This document shows positions 36,136 through 44,494 of a stretch of 64,000 nt of DNA, one piece after another. The DNA is from an uncultured Ruegeria sp. (GTDB lineage: Bacteria; Pseudomonadota; Alphaproteobacteria; Rhodobacterales; Rhodobacteraceae): the NCBI RefSeq assembly GCF_947497005.1, contig NZ_CANMFF010000001.1:248001-312000 (forward strand). Direction: 5' to 3'. Within the stretch, counting starts at the first letter, position 1. Each line of letters starts with the position of its first letter. Made by a program: the position numbers and the translations under genes. A model generated the notes under the pieces. That model ran no database searches. It saw nothing but the letters and a program-made list of their open reading frames with translations, and was not told where the DNA came from.

Positions 36136-37842
36136 ATGAAAATCAAAACCCTTTTGCTTGGTGCGATCGCCAGCACGGCAATGGCCCCAGTGGCCTTTGC
36201 GGAGCGCGGTTCGGACGGCAATGTCAGCATCATCTATTGGCAGGCTCCGTCGATCCTGAACCCGTTCCTGTCAGGCGGCACGAAAGATGTGGAATCAGCG
36301 TCGCTGGTGATCGAACCGCTGGCGCGCTACGACCAGGACGGCAACATGGTGCCTTATCTGGCATCCGAGATTCCGACCGTGGAAAATGGCGGTGTCAGCG
36401 AAGATCTGACGTCGATCACATGGAAAATCGCGCCGGGAATCACATGGTCGGACGGCTCGCCGTTCACATCGGCTGATGTGAAGTTCACCGCCGACTATTG
36501 TATGCACCCGGAAGGTGGCTGTGCTCAGGTTACGAAATTCGAAGGCGTCACTTCGGTCGAAGCCGTTGATGACGTGACCGTGAAAGTTACCTTCGACAAG
36601 CCGACACCGTTCCCCTACGGCCCATTTGTAGGTGGCGAAAGCCCGATCATTCAGGCCGCTCAGTTCGCGGACTGTGTCGGTGCAAAAGCTCCTGAATGTA
36701 CCGATCAGAATTTTAACCCGATCGGAACTGGTCCGTTTGTGGTGACAGAGTTCAAGCCGAACGACGTGATCACCTTCAAGGCCAATGACAACTATCGTGA
36801 TCCGGCCAAACCGGCCTTTGCGTCCGTGACCTTCAAAGGCGGCGGCGACGCAACTGCGGCTGGTCGTGCTGTCATGGAAACAGGCGAGTTTGACTATGCC
36901 TGGAACCTGCAGCTTGCGCCCGAAGTGATCGCACAGATGCAGGAAGGTGGCAAAGGCACTCCGGTTGCAGGCTTCGGTCCGCTGGTCGAGCGTATCATGC
37001 TGAACCAGACCAACCCGTCGCCCGACCTGCCGGAAGGTGAGCGTTCGACAGCTGCACATCCGCACCCGTTCCTGCAAGACCCCGCGGTTTACAAAGCCAT
37101 GTCCATGGCCATCGACCGCCCGCTGCTGGTTGAGATCGGCTATGGTCAGGCCGGTAAAGTAACCTGCAACTGGGTTCCTGCTCCGGCTGCGTTCAACTCG
37201 ACATCAATGACCTGCGACACGCAGGATATCGAAGGCGCGAAGAAGCTGCTGGATGATGCAGGTATCGTCGACACGGACGGCGACGGCGTGCGTGAAAAGG
37301 ACGGCGTTCCTTTGAAAATCGTCTACCAGACCTCGACCAACGCTGTCCGTCAGGACTTCCAGGCGCTGGTCAAAGAATGGTGGAGCCAGATCGGAATTGA
37401 ATCCGAGCTACGTAACCTCAACGCGTCAGTCTTCTTTGGTGGTGACCCGGGCTCGCCCGACACCTTCCAGAAGTTCTATGCTGACGTTGAGATGTACGCC
37501 AACACCTTCAACGGCACCGACCCGCAGTCCTATCTGGGCAACGGCCTGTGCGACAAGGCCCCTCGCCCCGACTCGCAGTGGCAGGGTGAAAACATCAGCC
37601 GCTTCTGCAACGAAGAGTTCGACAAGCTGCACGGTCAGCTGGCTGAAACCGCTGGTCTCGAGCAGCGTGCCGAGATTGCGAAAAAGCTGAACGACATCAT
37701 GGTTGAAAACGGCGGCATGATCCCGCTGGTTCACCGTGGACGTCTGTCGGCGCACGCAAACACCCTGGGTGGCGTTGTCCTGAACGTTTGGGACAGCGAG
37801 CTGTGGAACATTGCGGACTGGTACCGCAAGACCGGTTCCTAA
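36136..37842 (+). CDS. Peptide-type ABC transporter substrate-binding protein
   Basis: A 568-aa periplasmic solute-binding protein of SBP family 5 (DppA/OppA type). Signal peptide MKIKTLLLGAIASTAMAPVAFA is visible, followed by NVSIIYWQAPSILNPFLSGG, the conserved cluster WKIAPGITWSDGSPFTSADVKF and the lobe segment NPIGTGPFVVTEFKPNDVIT. Cys pairs (MHPEGGCAQV, FADCVGAKAPEC) probably form disulfides. It should capture peptides or acyl-amino-acid-like compounds and deliver them to the permeases encoded next; the cytosolic M20 hydrolases would then split them. A stem-loop follows the gene, which often keeps binding-protein mRNA more abundant than that of permeases. Confidence 0.93.
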   Translation: MKIKTLLLGAIASTAMAPVAFAERGSDGNVSIIYWQAPSILNPFLSGGTKDVESASLVIEPLARYDQDGNMVPYLASEIPTVENGGVSEDLTSITWKIAPGITWSDGSPFTSADVKFTADYCMHPEGGCAQVTKFEGVTSVEAVDDVTVKVTFDKPTPFPYGPFVGGESPIIQAAQFADCVGAKAPECTDQNFNPIGTGPFVVTEFKPNDVITFKANDNYRDPAKPAFASVTFKGGGDATAAGRAVMETGEFDYAWNLQLAPEVIAQMQEGGKGTPVAGFGPLVERIMLNQTNPSPDLPEGERSTAAHPHPFLQDPAVYKAMSMAIDRPLLVEIGYGQAGKVTCNWVPAPAAFNSTSMTCDTQDIEGAKKLLDDAGIVDTDGDGVREKDGVPLKIVYQTSTNAVRQDFQALVKEWWSQIGIESELRNLNASVFFGGDPGSPDTFQKFYADVEMYANTFNGTDPQSYLGNGLCDKAPRPDSQWQGENISRFCNEEFDKLHGQLAETAGLEQRAEIAKKLNDIMVENGGMIPLVHRGRLSAHANTLGGVVLNVWDSELWNIADWYRKTGS

Positions 37843-37859
37843 GCACTAATCTTGCAAAG

Positions 37860-37884
37860 CCGCGCCCCGATCTTCGGGGCGCGG
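37860..37884 (+). other. Intercistronic stem-loop between binding-protein and permease genes
   Basis: An 11-bp perfect stem (CCGCGCCCCGA and TCGGGGCGCGG) with a 3-base loop lies 18 bases after the binding-protein stop. There is no U-run, so it is more likely an RNA-stabilising or partial attenuator element than a full terminator. Confidence 0.7.
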
Positions 37885-37931
37885 TCAGTTGCACCATCCC
37901 AAAAAGAAGACGCATATAAAGGCGCCTCTTA

Positions 37932-38939
37932 ATGCTCAATTTCACAATCAGACGACTGGTGTTGGCCGTTCCGACATTGCTGTTCATCAGCCTCGTCATC
38001 TTCCTGCTCCTCGAACTCGCACCCGGCGATCCGATGGCGCAGGTTCCGCTCACTGTCCCCCCCGAAGTCAAAGAGAAGATGCGCGAGGCTCTGGGCCTTG
38101 GCCAGCCGATGCATATCCGGTTCTGGAAATGGATCGTGCAGTTCTTCTGGATCGAACCGCAGGTCCTGATCGACGCAATGTTCGGCACCACCTTCTCCGA
38201 AGGCGATTTGCGTGTGATTTCGTGGCAGACCCGTTCGCCGGTCATGGACATTGTTGTTCAGCGTATCCCGCAGACCCTTTGGGTTGTCGGCACCGCCTAT
38301 GTCGTTGCTATCCTGATCGCGCTGCCTATCGGCATCTATTCGGCCTACCGCCAGTATTCCTGGTTCGACCAGATGGGCACGTTCGTGTCGATGGTCGGCT
38401 TCTCGGTCCCGCCCTTCTTCTCGGGCGTGCTGGTGATCGTGATCTTCTCAGTCCAGCTGGGTTGGTTTCCGTCGATCTACGACACCACGCTTGTGGTCAA
38501 CAGTTGGGACAGTTTCATGTTGCAACTGAAGCAGATGATCATGCCGGTCATGGTTCTGGCGCTGCAGATCACTGCACAGCTCAGCCGGTTCATGCGCGCC
38601 TCGATGCTGGACAATCTCAACCAGGATTACGTCCGCACTGCCCGCGCTAAGGGCCTCAGTGAATATGTCGTGGTCATGGTGCACGTCCTGCGCAACTCGA
38701 TGATCCCTGTGGTCACCGTAATCGCGCTGGGTATTCCAGCCATCTTCGGCGGCGCCATCATCACCGAGCAGGTGTTCAAAGTGAACGGCATCGGCCAGTT
38801 GCTGATCGGCGCCATTCAGGCCAACGACCTGCCGATGGTGCAAACCCTGACCTTCATCTTTGCCGTGCTGATTGTGCTGTTCAATCTGATCGCCGATGTT
38901 CTCTATGGCATTCTGGACCCAAGGATTCGCTATGACTGA
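37932..38939 (+). CDS. Peptide-type ABC transporter permease (DppB class)
   Basis: A 335-aa inner-membrane permease. It has the N-terminal helix and LELAPGDPMAQVPLTVPPEV typical of DppB/OppB proteins, several membrane helices, and the cytoplasmic EAA-type coupling loop visible as QDYVRTARAKGLSEYVVVMVHVLRNSMIPVV. The region between the first helix and the core is longer than in E. coli DppB. It forms the translocation pore with the next gene product. The end overlaps the start of the second permease by 8 bases (ATGACTGA), typical of coupled expression. Confidence 0.95.
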   Translation: MLNFTIRRLVLAVPTLLFISLVIFLLLELAPGDPMAQVPLTVPPEVKEKMREALGLGQPMHIRFWKWIVQFFWIEPQVLIDAMFGTTFSEGDLRVISWQTRSPVMDIVVQRIPQTLWVVGTAYVVAILIALPIGIYSAYRQYSWFDQMGTFVSMVGFSVPPFFSGVLVIVIFSVQLGWFPSIYDTTLVVNSWDSFMLQLKQMIMPVMVLALQITAQLSRFMRASMLDNLNQDYVRTARAKGLSEYVVVMVHVLRNSMIPVVTVIALGIPAIFGGAIITEQVFKVNGIGQLLIGAIQANDLPMVQTLTFIFAVLIVLFNLIADVLYGILDPRIRYD

Positions 38940-39912
38940 TCACGATAAATCAGACACGCTGATCCCCGACGAAGGTCTGGCCCCAGCATCCACCGCGTTG
39001 CCAACCGCCGACGTGATGGAGGAACTTGCTACTCCGCCCCGCAGCCAATGGCGCGATGTGTGGGATCAGTTCAAGACTCACAAGGGTGCGATGATCGGAG
39101 CGATCCTGTTCATCTTCATCGTACTGGGCGTCTATCTGGGGCCATATCTGTGGAGCATTGATCCGACCCAGATCGACATCCGGGCCCGCAATCAGGGACC
39201 CAACTGGGCGCATCCGTTTGGAACCGACCAACTGGGCCGGGATATCCTGGCGCGCATGATGTCGGGTGGTCAAACTTCGGTTTCCGTGGGCATCACTGCG
39301 ATGCTGCTGGCACTGTTTCTGGGATCGTTCATCGGCGTTCTGGCAGGCTTCTTCAAACGGCTGGACGGGCCGCTCATGCGTCTAACCGACCTGTTTCTTG
39401 CCCTGCCCCTGCTGCCGTTGCTGTTGGTCATGATGCTGCTGTTCCGCGAACCGCTGTCGGCCGCCTTTGGATTGGAGCGCGGGATTTTCATCCTGATTGT
39501 TTGTGCCATCGGTATCACATCATGGATGCCTACTGCGCGGATTGTGCGGGGTGACGTTCTTGCTATCAAGGAACGCGAGTTCGTGCTGGCTGCGCGGTCG
39601 ATCGGCACCAGCAACAGCCAGATCATCACCCGGCATATCCTGCCGAATGTGCTATCTCCGATCATGGTGTCGGCGACATTGGGGATAGCCACGGCGATCA
39701 TCACCGAAAGCGCGCTGTCCTTCCTTGGATTGGGCTTCCCGCCTGACTTCCCGACATGGGGCCGCCTGCTGTTCGACGGTGTCGACTACCTGCAGCAGTA
39801 TCCCGAGCGCGTGTTCTGGCCCGGCTTGGCGATCTCGCTGACGGTGCTGAGCGTCAACTATCTGGGTGACGGTCTGCGCGATGCGCTGGATCCGCGTATC
39901 CGCGGGCGTTAA
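38932..39912 (+). CDS. Peptide-type ABC transporter permease (DppC class)
   Basis: A 326-aa inner-membrane permease starting MTDHDKSDTLIPDEG. It has a long cytoplasmic N-terminus of about 55 residues, then membrane helices, the conserved HPFGTDQLGRDILARMMSGGQTS segment of DppC/OppC proteins, and the EAA loop IKEREFVLAARSIGTSNSQIITRHILPNVLSPI, ending in GDGLRDALDPRIRGR. The partner DppB overlaps its start. With the binding protein and the fused ATPase it makes a complete importer in a region full of cytosolic amidohydrolases. Confidence 0.95.
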   Translation: MTDHDKSDTLIPDEGLAPASTALPTADVMEELATPPRSQWRDVWDQFKTHKGAMIGAILFIFIVLGVYLGPYLWSIDPTQIDIRARNQGPNWAHPFGTDQLGRDILARMMSGGQTSVSVGITAMLLALFLGSFIGVLAGFFKRLDGPLMRLTDLFLALPLLPLLLVMMLLFREPLSAAFGLERGIFILIVCAIGITSWMPTARIVRGDVLAIKEREFVLAARSIGTSNSQIITRHILPNVLSPIMVSATLGIATAIITESALSFLGLGFPPDFPTWGRLLFDGVDYLQQYPERVFWPGLAISLTVLSVNYLGDGLRDALDPRIRGR

Positions 39913-39918
39913 ACAAAT

Positions 39919-39950
39919 CTTAGCCGGCGCGCTTCAGCGCGCCGGCTAAG
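39919..39950 (-). terminator. Hairpin terminator overlapping the MFS gene stop codon
   Basis: A perfect 14-bp stem (CTTAGCCGGCGCGC, loop TTCA) includes the stop codon of the MFS gene. On the minus strand it is followed by ATTTGTTT, a T-rich tail, so it is a terminator for the MFS gene whose 3' arm is the end of the coding sequence. On the plus strand no T-run follows, so the permease transcript is less clearly ended. Confidence 0.75.
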
Positions 39951-41056
39951 AGCACGATCAGAACAGCCAATGGCAGCAGCACTGCAAAAGCCAGACGAAG
40001 GCCGAAAAATTCCGCCAAAAAGCCGATCAACGGCGGGCCGATCAACAACCCCCCATATCCCAATGTAGCAACACTTGCGATGGCTTGCCCCGGCGGTACA
40101 TTCGGATCGTTGGCCGCCCGGCTGAATGCCAGCGGCATGATCACGGCATATCCTATTCCCATCAAGGCAAACCCAGCCAGCGCGGGCAAAGGCGTCGCCG
40201 CCGAAACCACCACGAAAATACCCAACGCTGCGCAGATACCGCCAAACCGGGCGGTAGCACCAGGGCCAAACCGAGTAATGACAACGGCACCCGCAAGGCG
40301 AAACGCCACCATAGTCACCGAAAAAACCGCATAGCCCAAGGCGGCGACACTTTCGGATGCCGCTGTGACGTCACGCAGATAAATCGCGCTCCAGTCTGCA
40401 ACGGCCCCTTCCCCCAAAGCTCCGCAAAGGGCCGCTAAACCAACAAGTATCAGCGCGCCAGACGGCATCGCAAAGACCGAGCTCTGTGCCCCCTCGGTTC
40501 GGTTCGAAGTCCAGCTTACCCATGATAACGCAAGCGCGAGGCCGACAACCACCCCGCCCGCCAAAAGGAAATGCGCAAAAACGGACAGTCCCATCTGCAC
40601 CGCCACATACCCGCTGAGCGCGCCAAGACCGGCCCCAAGGCTCCACATTGCGTGGAACGAGGACATCACTGGTTTCTCGTAGGCCTGCTCAACCTCAGCA
40701 GCCCACGCATTCATTGCAACATCCATCGACCCGTGGAAGGCGCCAAAGATAAACAGGGAAACTGCCAGTCCCCAGAACCCATCAGCCAATGCAAGCAAGA
40801 TCAGCGACAATGTGTACGATACTGCAATGATCCGGGTAATTGCGACGGCACCAAACCGATCTGTCAGCCGCCCGGTTACTGGAAACGAGCAGACGGCCCC
40901 CGCCGCCATGAACAACAGCCCGTATCCCAGCGCCTCGTGCGACAGGTCCAACCTGTCGCGCACGGCGGGAATGCGCGATGCCCAGAGTCCGAACAAGGCG
41001 CCATTCAGTATGAACATGGCGGCGACAGCGCGCCATGCTGCAAATACGCTTATCAT
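39920..41056 (-). CDS. MFS transporter
   Basis: A 378-aa major facilitator protein with about 12 membrane helices. The start ATG ending at 41056 (MISVFAAWRAVAAMFILNGA) has GAGG six bases before it; a TTG eight codons earlier is less likely. A loop like RLTDRFGAVAITRI after helix 2 is the MFS motif A region (usual G-x3-D-R-x-G-R/R), and the end ALKRAG is very short. It resembles sugar-efflux- or drug-efflux-like MFS permeases of alphaproteobacteria, but the substrate cannot be read from the sequence. Convergent with the permease operon, only 7 bases apart. Confidence 0.85.
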   Translation of the reverse strand: MISVFAAWRAVAAMFILNGALFGLWASRIPAVRDRLDLSHEALGYGLLFMAAGAVCSFPVTGRLTDRFGAVAITRIIAVSYTLSLILLALADGFWGLAVSLFIFGAFHGSMDVAMNAWAAEVEQAYEKPVMSSFHAMWSLGAGLGALSGYVAVQMGLSVFAHFLLAGGVVVGLALALSWVSWTSNRTEGAQSSVFAMPSGALILVGLAALCGALGEGAVADWSAIYLRDVTAASESVAALGYAVFSVTMVAFRLAGAVVITRFGPGATARFGGICAALGIFVVVSAATPLPALAGFALMGIGYAVIMPLAFSRAANDPNVPPGQAIASVATLGYGGLLIGPPLIGFLAEFFGLRLAFAVLLPLAVLIVLLAGALKRAG

Positions 41057-41124
41057 CTGAAGCCTCGTTCTGTTTGCCAAACGCCTTGTGTTCTACAGGT
41101 CAGGCGCAGTTTGGCAATTGCTGC

Positions 41125-42402
41125 CTACCCGAGCCGCTTGCGAATACGTCGGACCGCGAACCACACACCTGCGATAACCGGGATCGTAACCGCAGCGGTC
41201 AGCATGCCCTTACTGATGCCAGAAGCCGTCAACGGGTACAAAAGGTAGCTGACCAGCGACACCGCATAATAGCTGATGGCAACGACAGAAAGCCCCTCGA
41301 CCGTGTGTTGCAGACGCAGGGCCAGATCAGCCCGGCGGTCCATGCTTTCCAACAACGCCTGGTTTTGCGCGCTGCGTTCCACATCCACCCGCGTCCGCAA
41401 CAGTTCACCTGCACGGATGGCCCTGTCCGACAGTGCCTGCAGGCGGCGCTCGGTGGCTTTCACGGTGCGAATTGCAGGGTCATAGCGGCGCATCATGAAA
41501 TCAGCAAAGCTCTGCCCCCCTTCAAACCGTTCTTCCCGCAACACATCGATGCGCTGATGCACCAATGCCTCATAGGCACTGGTCGCTCCGAAGCGGAACG
41601 AACATCGGGCGGAAATCGTCTCAAGCTCGGTCGATGTGCTCAGCAACTGAGGCAACAGCGAGTCCGGTGGCGTGGTATCGTCTGTCATCTCGACCATCAG
41701 CTCGTTCAGTTTGGCGTCCAGTTCTCCGATACGAGATGACAATTGCTTGACGCGGGCAAAACCCAGCATCGACATCGCCTTGTAGGTTTCGATCTCGCAC
41801 AGGCGCTGGATAATACGACCTATACGGCGCGTGCCCGTATCCTCGGCGACAAACAGTGCGAAACGCATGTGTCCGGCAGGGTCTATGCGGAAATCGCTGG
41901 CACATATCGCTGAATCGTCCAGCACACGCGACACTGCCAGGCTTTCCGGTTCGAACCAATTGACCAATGCCGACTTTATGCCGTCATTCTCCAGGCGTGG
42001 TACAACTCGCATCAGCAACGACGTGATCCTTTGACCCGAGCTGACCATCAGCCAATCTGGCGGGAAAACTTCGAAATCCGCCGGATTGAAGGCGCGGTCG
42101 CTGACATTGTTGGCAATCGCGGTGTACGTGACGAATTCCGTGTGCTGCTCCCATTTCAGCCAGTGGCGCCCAATTTGTCCGGCAAAATGTGTCGCTTCGG
42201 GCTGTGGATGCTGGGCACCGTGGCGGTCGAGCAGATTGATCAGATGTTCAATGTCCTTGTTCCGATCTCGCGCGACAGCGGCATCGGGCTTTTTGATCGC
42301 AAGAAAGATAACCGTGCACGGCGAATTGGCCACTGGAAATGGCCGGGCGTGCAGCTCATTGGCCAGCGCGTAGCGTAGCGGATGATCGTCAATTGGCGTC
42401 AT
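41125..42402 (-). CDS. DUF3422 family membrane-anchored protein
   Basis: A 425-aa protein of the DUF3422 type, starting MTPIDDHPLRYALANELHARPFP with GGAG six bases before. Visible are the N-terminal ELHARPFP segment characteristic of the family, a long helical central part with coiled-coil-like repeats (QLSSRIGELDAKLNELMVEM; ALSDRAIRAGELLRTRVDVERSAQNQALLESMDRRADLALRLQ) and two hydrophobic segments at the C-terminus (VSLVSYLLYPL; GMLTAAVTIPVIAGVWFAV). The function is unknown; some entries are annotated as egg lysin, without evidence. It is a single-gene unit. Confidence 0.88.
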   Translation of the reverse strand: MTPIDDHPLRYALANELHARPFPVANSPCTVIFLAIKKPDAAVARDRNKDIEHLINLLDRHGAQHPQPEATHFAGQIGRHWLKWEQHTEFVTYTAIANNVSDRAFNPADFEVFPPDWLMVSSGQRITSLLMRVVPRLENDGIKSALVNWFEPESLAVSRVLDDSAICASDFRIDPAGHMRFALFVAEDTGTRRIGRIIQRLCEIETYKAMSMLGFARVKQLSSRIGELDAKLNELMVEMTDDTTPPDSLLPQLLSTSTELETISARCSFRFGATSAYEALVHQRIDVLREERFEGGQSFADFMMRRYDPAIRTVKATERRLQALSDRAIRAGELLRTRVDVERSAQNQALLESMDRRADLALRLQHTVEGLSVVAISYYAVSLVSYLLYPLTASGISKGMLTAAVTIPVIAGVWFAVRRIRKRLG

Positions 42403-42510
42403 TACAGGCTCCGAATTCGTTGCCCGCACTATACGTCACATCCTCGATACATCAATTCTCTTTTTATTTCATATACTTACAGGAATACAAAGGTATACAA
42501 ATCCGCTATC

Positions 42511-42867
42511 TCATTGATTTGGTTGCCACAGCTCAATGGGGTTGCCTTCAGGATCGTGAATGCGGGCAAACTTTCCGACCTCGCTGTCCCAATCCGGATC
42601 GGTTTCAACCGTGATTCCAGCAGCTTCAAGCTGCGCTATCATCGCAGCCAGATCATCGACGCGGAAATTGATCATCCATTGCTGATCGGCCCGCCCGAAA
42701 TATTTGGTGTCCTGCTCAAACGGAGCAATAACTGTATAGCCTTCACGCTGCTTCCAGGGCATGGGATCGTAATGATTGACGCCCAAATGGGTCTCATACC
42801 AAGCACTCAACGCCTGTGGGTCCTTGGCCCGAAAGAAAACGCCCCCGATACCATTTACTGTCTGCAT
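42511..42867 (-). CDS. VOC (glyoxalase/dioxygenase fold) protein
   Basis: A 118-aa single-domain protein of the vicinal-oxygen-chelate superfamily, starting MQTVNGIGGVFFRAKDPQAL with an AGGAGG site six bases before. The layout GVFFRAKDPQALSAWYETHLGV, an internal QWMINFRVDDLAAMIAQLEAAGI segment and the C-terminal ARIHDPEGNPIELWQPN (His-Asp-Pro and Glu, metal-type residues) is typical of VOC proteins. Substrate unknown. It stands between the DUF3422 and transhydrogenase genes, both on the same strand, separated from the latter by a terminator. Confidence 0.9.
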   Translation of the reverse strand: MQTVNGIGGVFFRAKDPQALSAWYETHLGVNHYDPMPWKQREGYTVIAPFEQDTKYFGRADQQWMINFRVDDLAAMIAQLEAAGITVETDPDWDSEVGKFARIHDPEGNPIELWQPNQ

Positions 42868-42923
42868 CACCGGCCTCCTGTTATCCGTCCCACCCAATCA
42901 GCATACCACACTGTTCCAGGTTC

Positions 42924-42967
42924 ATCTGGCCTCAAAATACCTTGGAGATCAGGAGGCAAAGCCTCCT
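42924..42967. repeat. Dispersed intergenic stem-loop repeat, copy B
   Basis: CATCTGGCC, then AAAATACCT, then a G-rich segment and a 7-bp hairpin AGGAGGC/GCCTCCT with loop AAA. It shares order and much of the sequence with copy A at 29231-29275; the stem arms differ from copy A but co-vary so that the hairpin is kept, which points to selection on structure. Confidence 0.6.
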
Positions 42968-42972
42968 GCGTG

Positions 42973-43004
42973 CAAAAAGAAAAGGGCGCCCGCAGGCGCC
43001 CTTT
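42973..43004 (-). terminator. Rho-independent terminator after pntB
   Basis: A 10-bp perfect stem (AAAGGGCGCC, loop CGCA, GGCGCCCTTT) is followed on the minus strand by TTTTT-containing sequence (TCTTTTTGC). It lies 23 bases after the pntB stop. Confidence 0.88.
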
Positions 43005-43026
43005 GCAATTTGGTTAAAGCCAGAGA

Positions 43027-44481
43027 TCAGTCGATCATCGGCAGCAGCTTGTCCAGCGATGCCTTGGCGTCACCGTAGAACATGCGGGTGTTTTCCTTGA
43101 AGAACAGCGGGTTTTCGATGCCCGAATAGCCGGTGCCCTGGCCGCGTTTGGACACGAACACCTGCTTGGCCTTCCAGCATTCCAGAACCGGCATCCCGGC
43201 GATGGGGCTGTTGGGGTCTTCCTGCGCCGCCGGGTTCACGATGTCATTCGAACCGATAACGATAGCAACATCCGTATCCGGGAAGTCATCGTTGATCTCG
43301 TCCATTTCCAGAACGATGTCATACGGCACTTTCGCCTCGGCCAGCAACACGTTCATGTGCCCCGGCAAACGGCCTGCAACGGGGTGGATCGCAAAGCGCA
43401 CATTCTTGCCCTTGGCCCGCAGTTTGCGGACCAGTTCGCTGACCGATTGCTGCGCCTGAGCCACGGCCATGCCATAGCCGGGGATGATGACCACGCTGTC
43501 AGCATCGTTCAGCGCTGCCGCGACACCATCGGCTTCGATGGCAATCTGCTCGCCTTCAACGGCCATCTGCTCACCCTGCGGGCCGCCAAAGCCGCCCAGG
43601 ATAACGCTGACAAAGTGGCGGTTCATCGCCTTGCACATAATGTAGGACAGGATCGCACCCGACGAGCCCACCAGCGCACCGACCACAATCAGCAGGTCGT
43701 TGCCCAGCGAGAAACCAATCGCCGCCGCGGCCCAGCCGGAATAGCTGTTTAGCATCGACACAACCACCGGCATGTCAGCACCGCCGATGCCCATGATCAG
43801 GTGATAACCGATGAACAGCGCGGCCAGCGTCATCAGGATCAGTGGGAACAAACCACCAGACGCTGTGTACCAAACCAGACAGATCAGCGAGAGACCCGCC
43901 GCCGCCGCGTTCAGCGCATGGCCGCCGGGCAGTTTGGTCGCCGCCGACGTCACTTTGCCCGCCAGCTTGCCATAGGCCACAACCGAGCCGGTAAAGGTAA
44001 TCGCCCCGATGAAGATGCCCAGGAACAGTTCGACATGCAGGATTGCCAGCTCCGCCGGAGTTTTCTTGGCGATCAGCTTGGCAAAAGCGCCCAGATCATG
44101 CAGATTCGCCTCTTTCGCGGAATCCGCGATTGCCATGACCTGCGCCACGTTGCCGATCTCGAAATGCGCGTTGAAACCCACGAACACAGCCGCCAGACCA
44201 ACCAGCGAGTGCATCGCAGCCACAAGTTGCGGCATCTCGGTCATCTGGACGCGCTGCGCCACGTATTGACCGATCATACCACCGCCCGCGATCAGCAGCA
44301 GCGACAGCAGCCACAGACCGGAACCGGGACCAACCAGCGTGGCAAAGACCGCCAGCGCCATGCCGACGATGCCGTACCAGACCGCGCGCTTGGCGCTTTC
44401 CTGGTTCGACAGACCGCCGAGCGAGAGGATGAAAAGGACAGCCGCAACAACGTATGCGGCAGTAGTGAAGCCATAATCCAT
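43027..44481 (-). CDS. pntB: NAD(P) transhydrogenase subunit beta
   Basis: Membrane and NADP(H)-binding subunit of the proton-translocating transhydrogenase, which makes NADPH from NADH using proton motive force. It is 484 aa from the ATG ending at 44481, with an AAGGAGG site upstream. Nine or so membrane helices come first, with conserved [19 protein letters not shown] and [12 protein letters not shown]; the soluble NADP domain has [43 protein letters not shown] and the final [15 protein letters not shown]. It follows pntA by 13 bases. The order alpha-then-beta fits the usual pntAB operon. Confidence 0.97.
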   Translation of the reverse strand: MDYGFTTAAYVVAAVLFILSLGGLSNQESAKRAVWYGIVGMALAVFATLVGPGSGLWLLSLLLIAGGGMIGQYVAQRVQMTEMPQLVAAMHSLVGLAAVFVGFNAHFEIGNVAQVMAIADSAKEANLHDLGAFAKLIAKKTPAELAILHVELFLGIFIGAITFTGSVVAYGKLAGKVTSAATKLPGGHALNAAAAGLSLICLVWYTASGGLFPLILMTLAALFIGYHLIMGIGGADMPVVVSMLNSYSGWAAAAIGFSLGNDLLIVVGALVGSSGAILSYIMCKAMNRHFVSVILGGFGGPQGEQMAVEGEQIAIEADGVAAALNDADSVVIIPGYGMAVAQAQQSVSELVRKLRAKGKNVRFAIHPVAGRLPGHMNVLLAEAKVPYDIVLEMDEINDDFPDTDVAIVIGSNDIVNPAAQEDPNSPIAGMPVLECWKAKQVFVSKRGQGTGYSGIENPLFFKENTRMFYGDAKASLDKLLPMID

Positions 44482-44494
44482 GTGCCCGGCCTCC

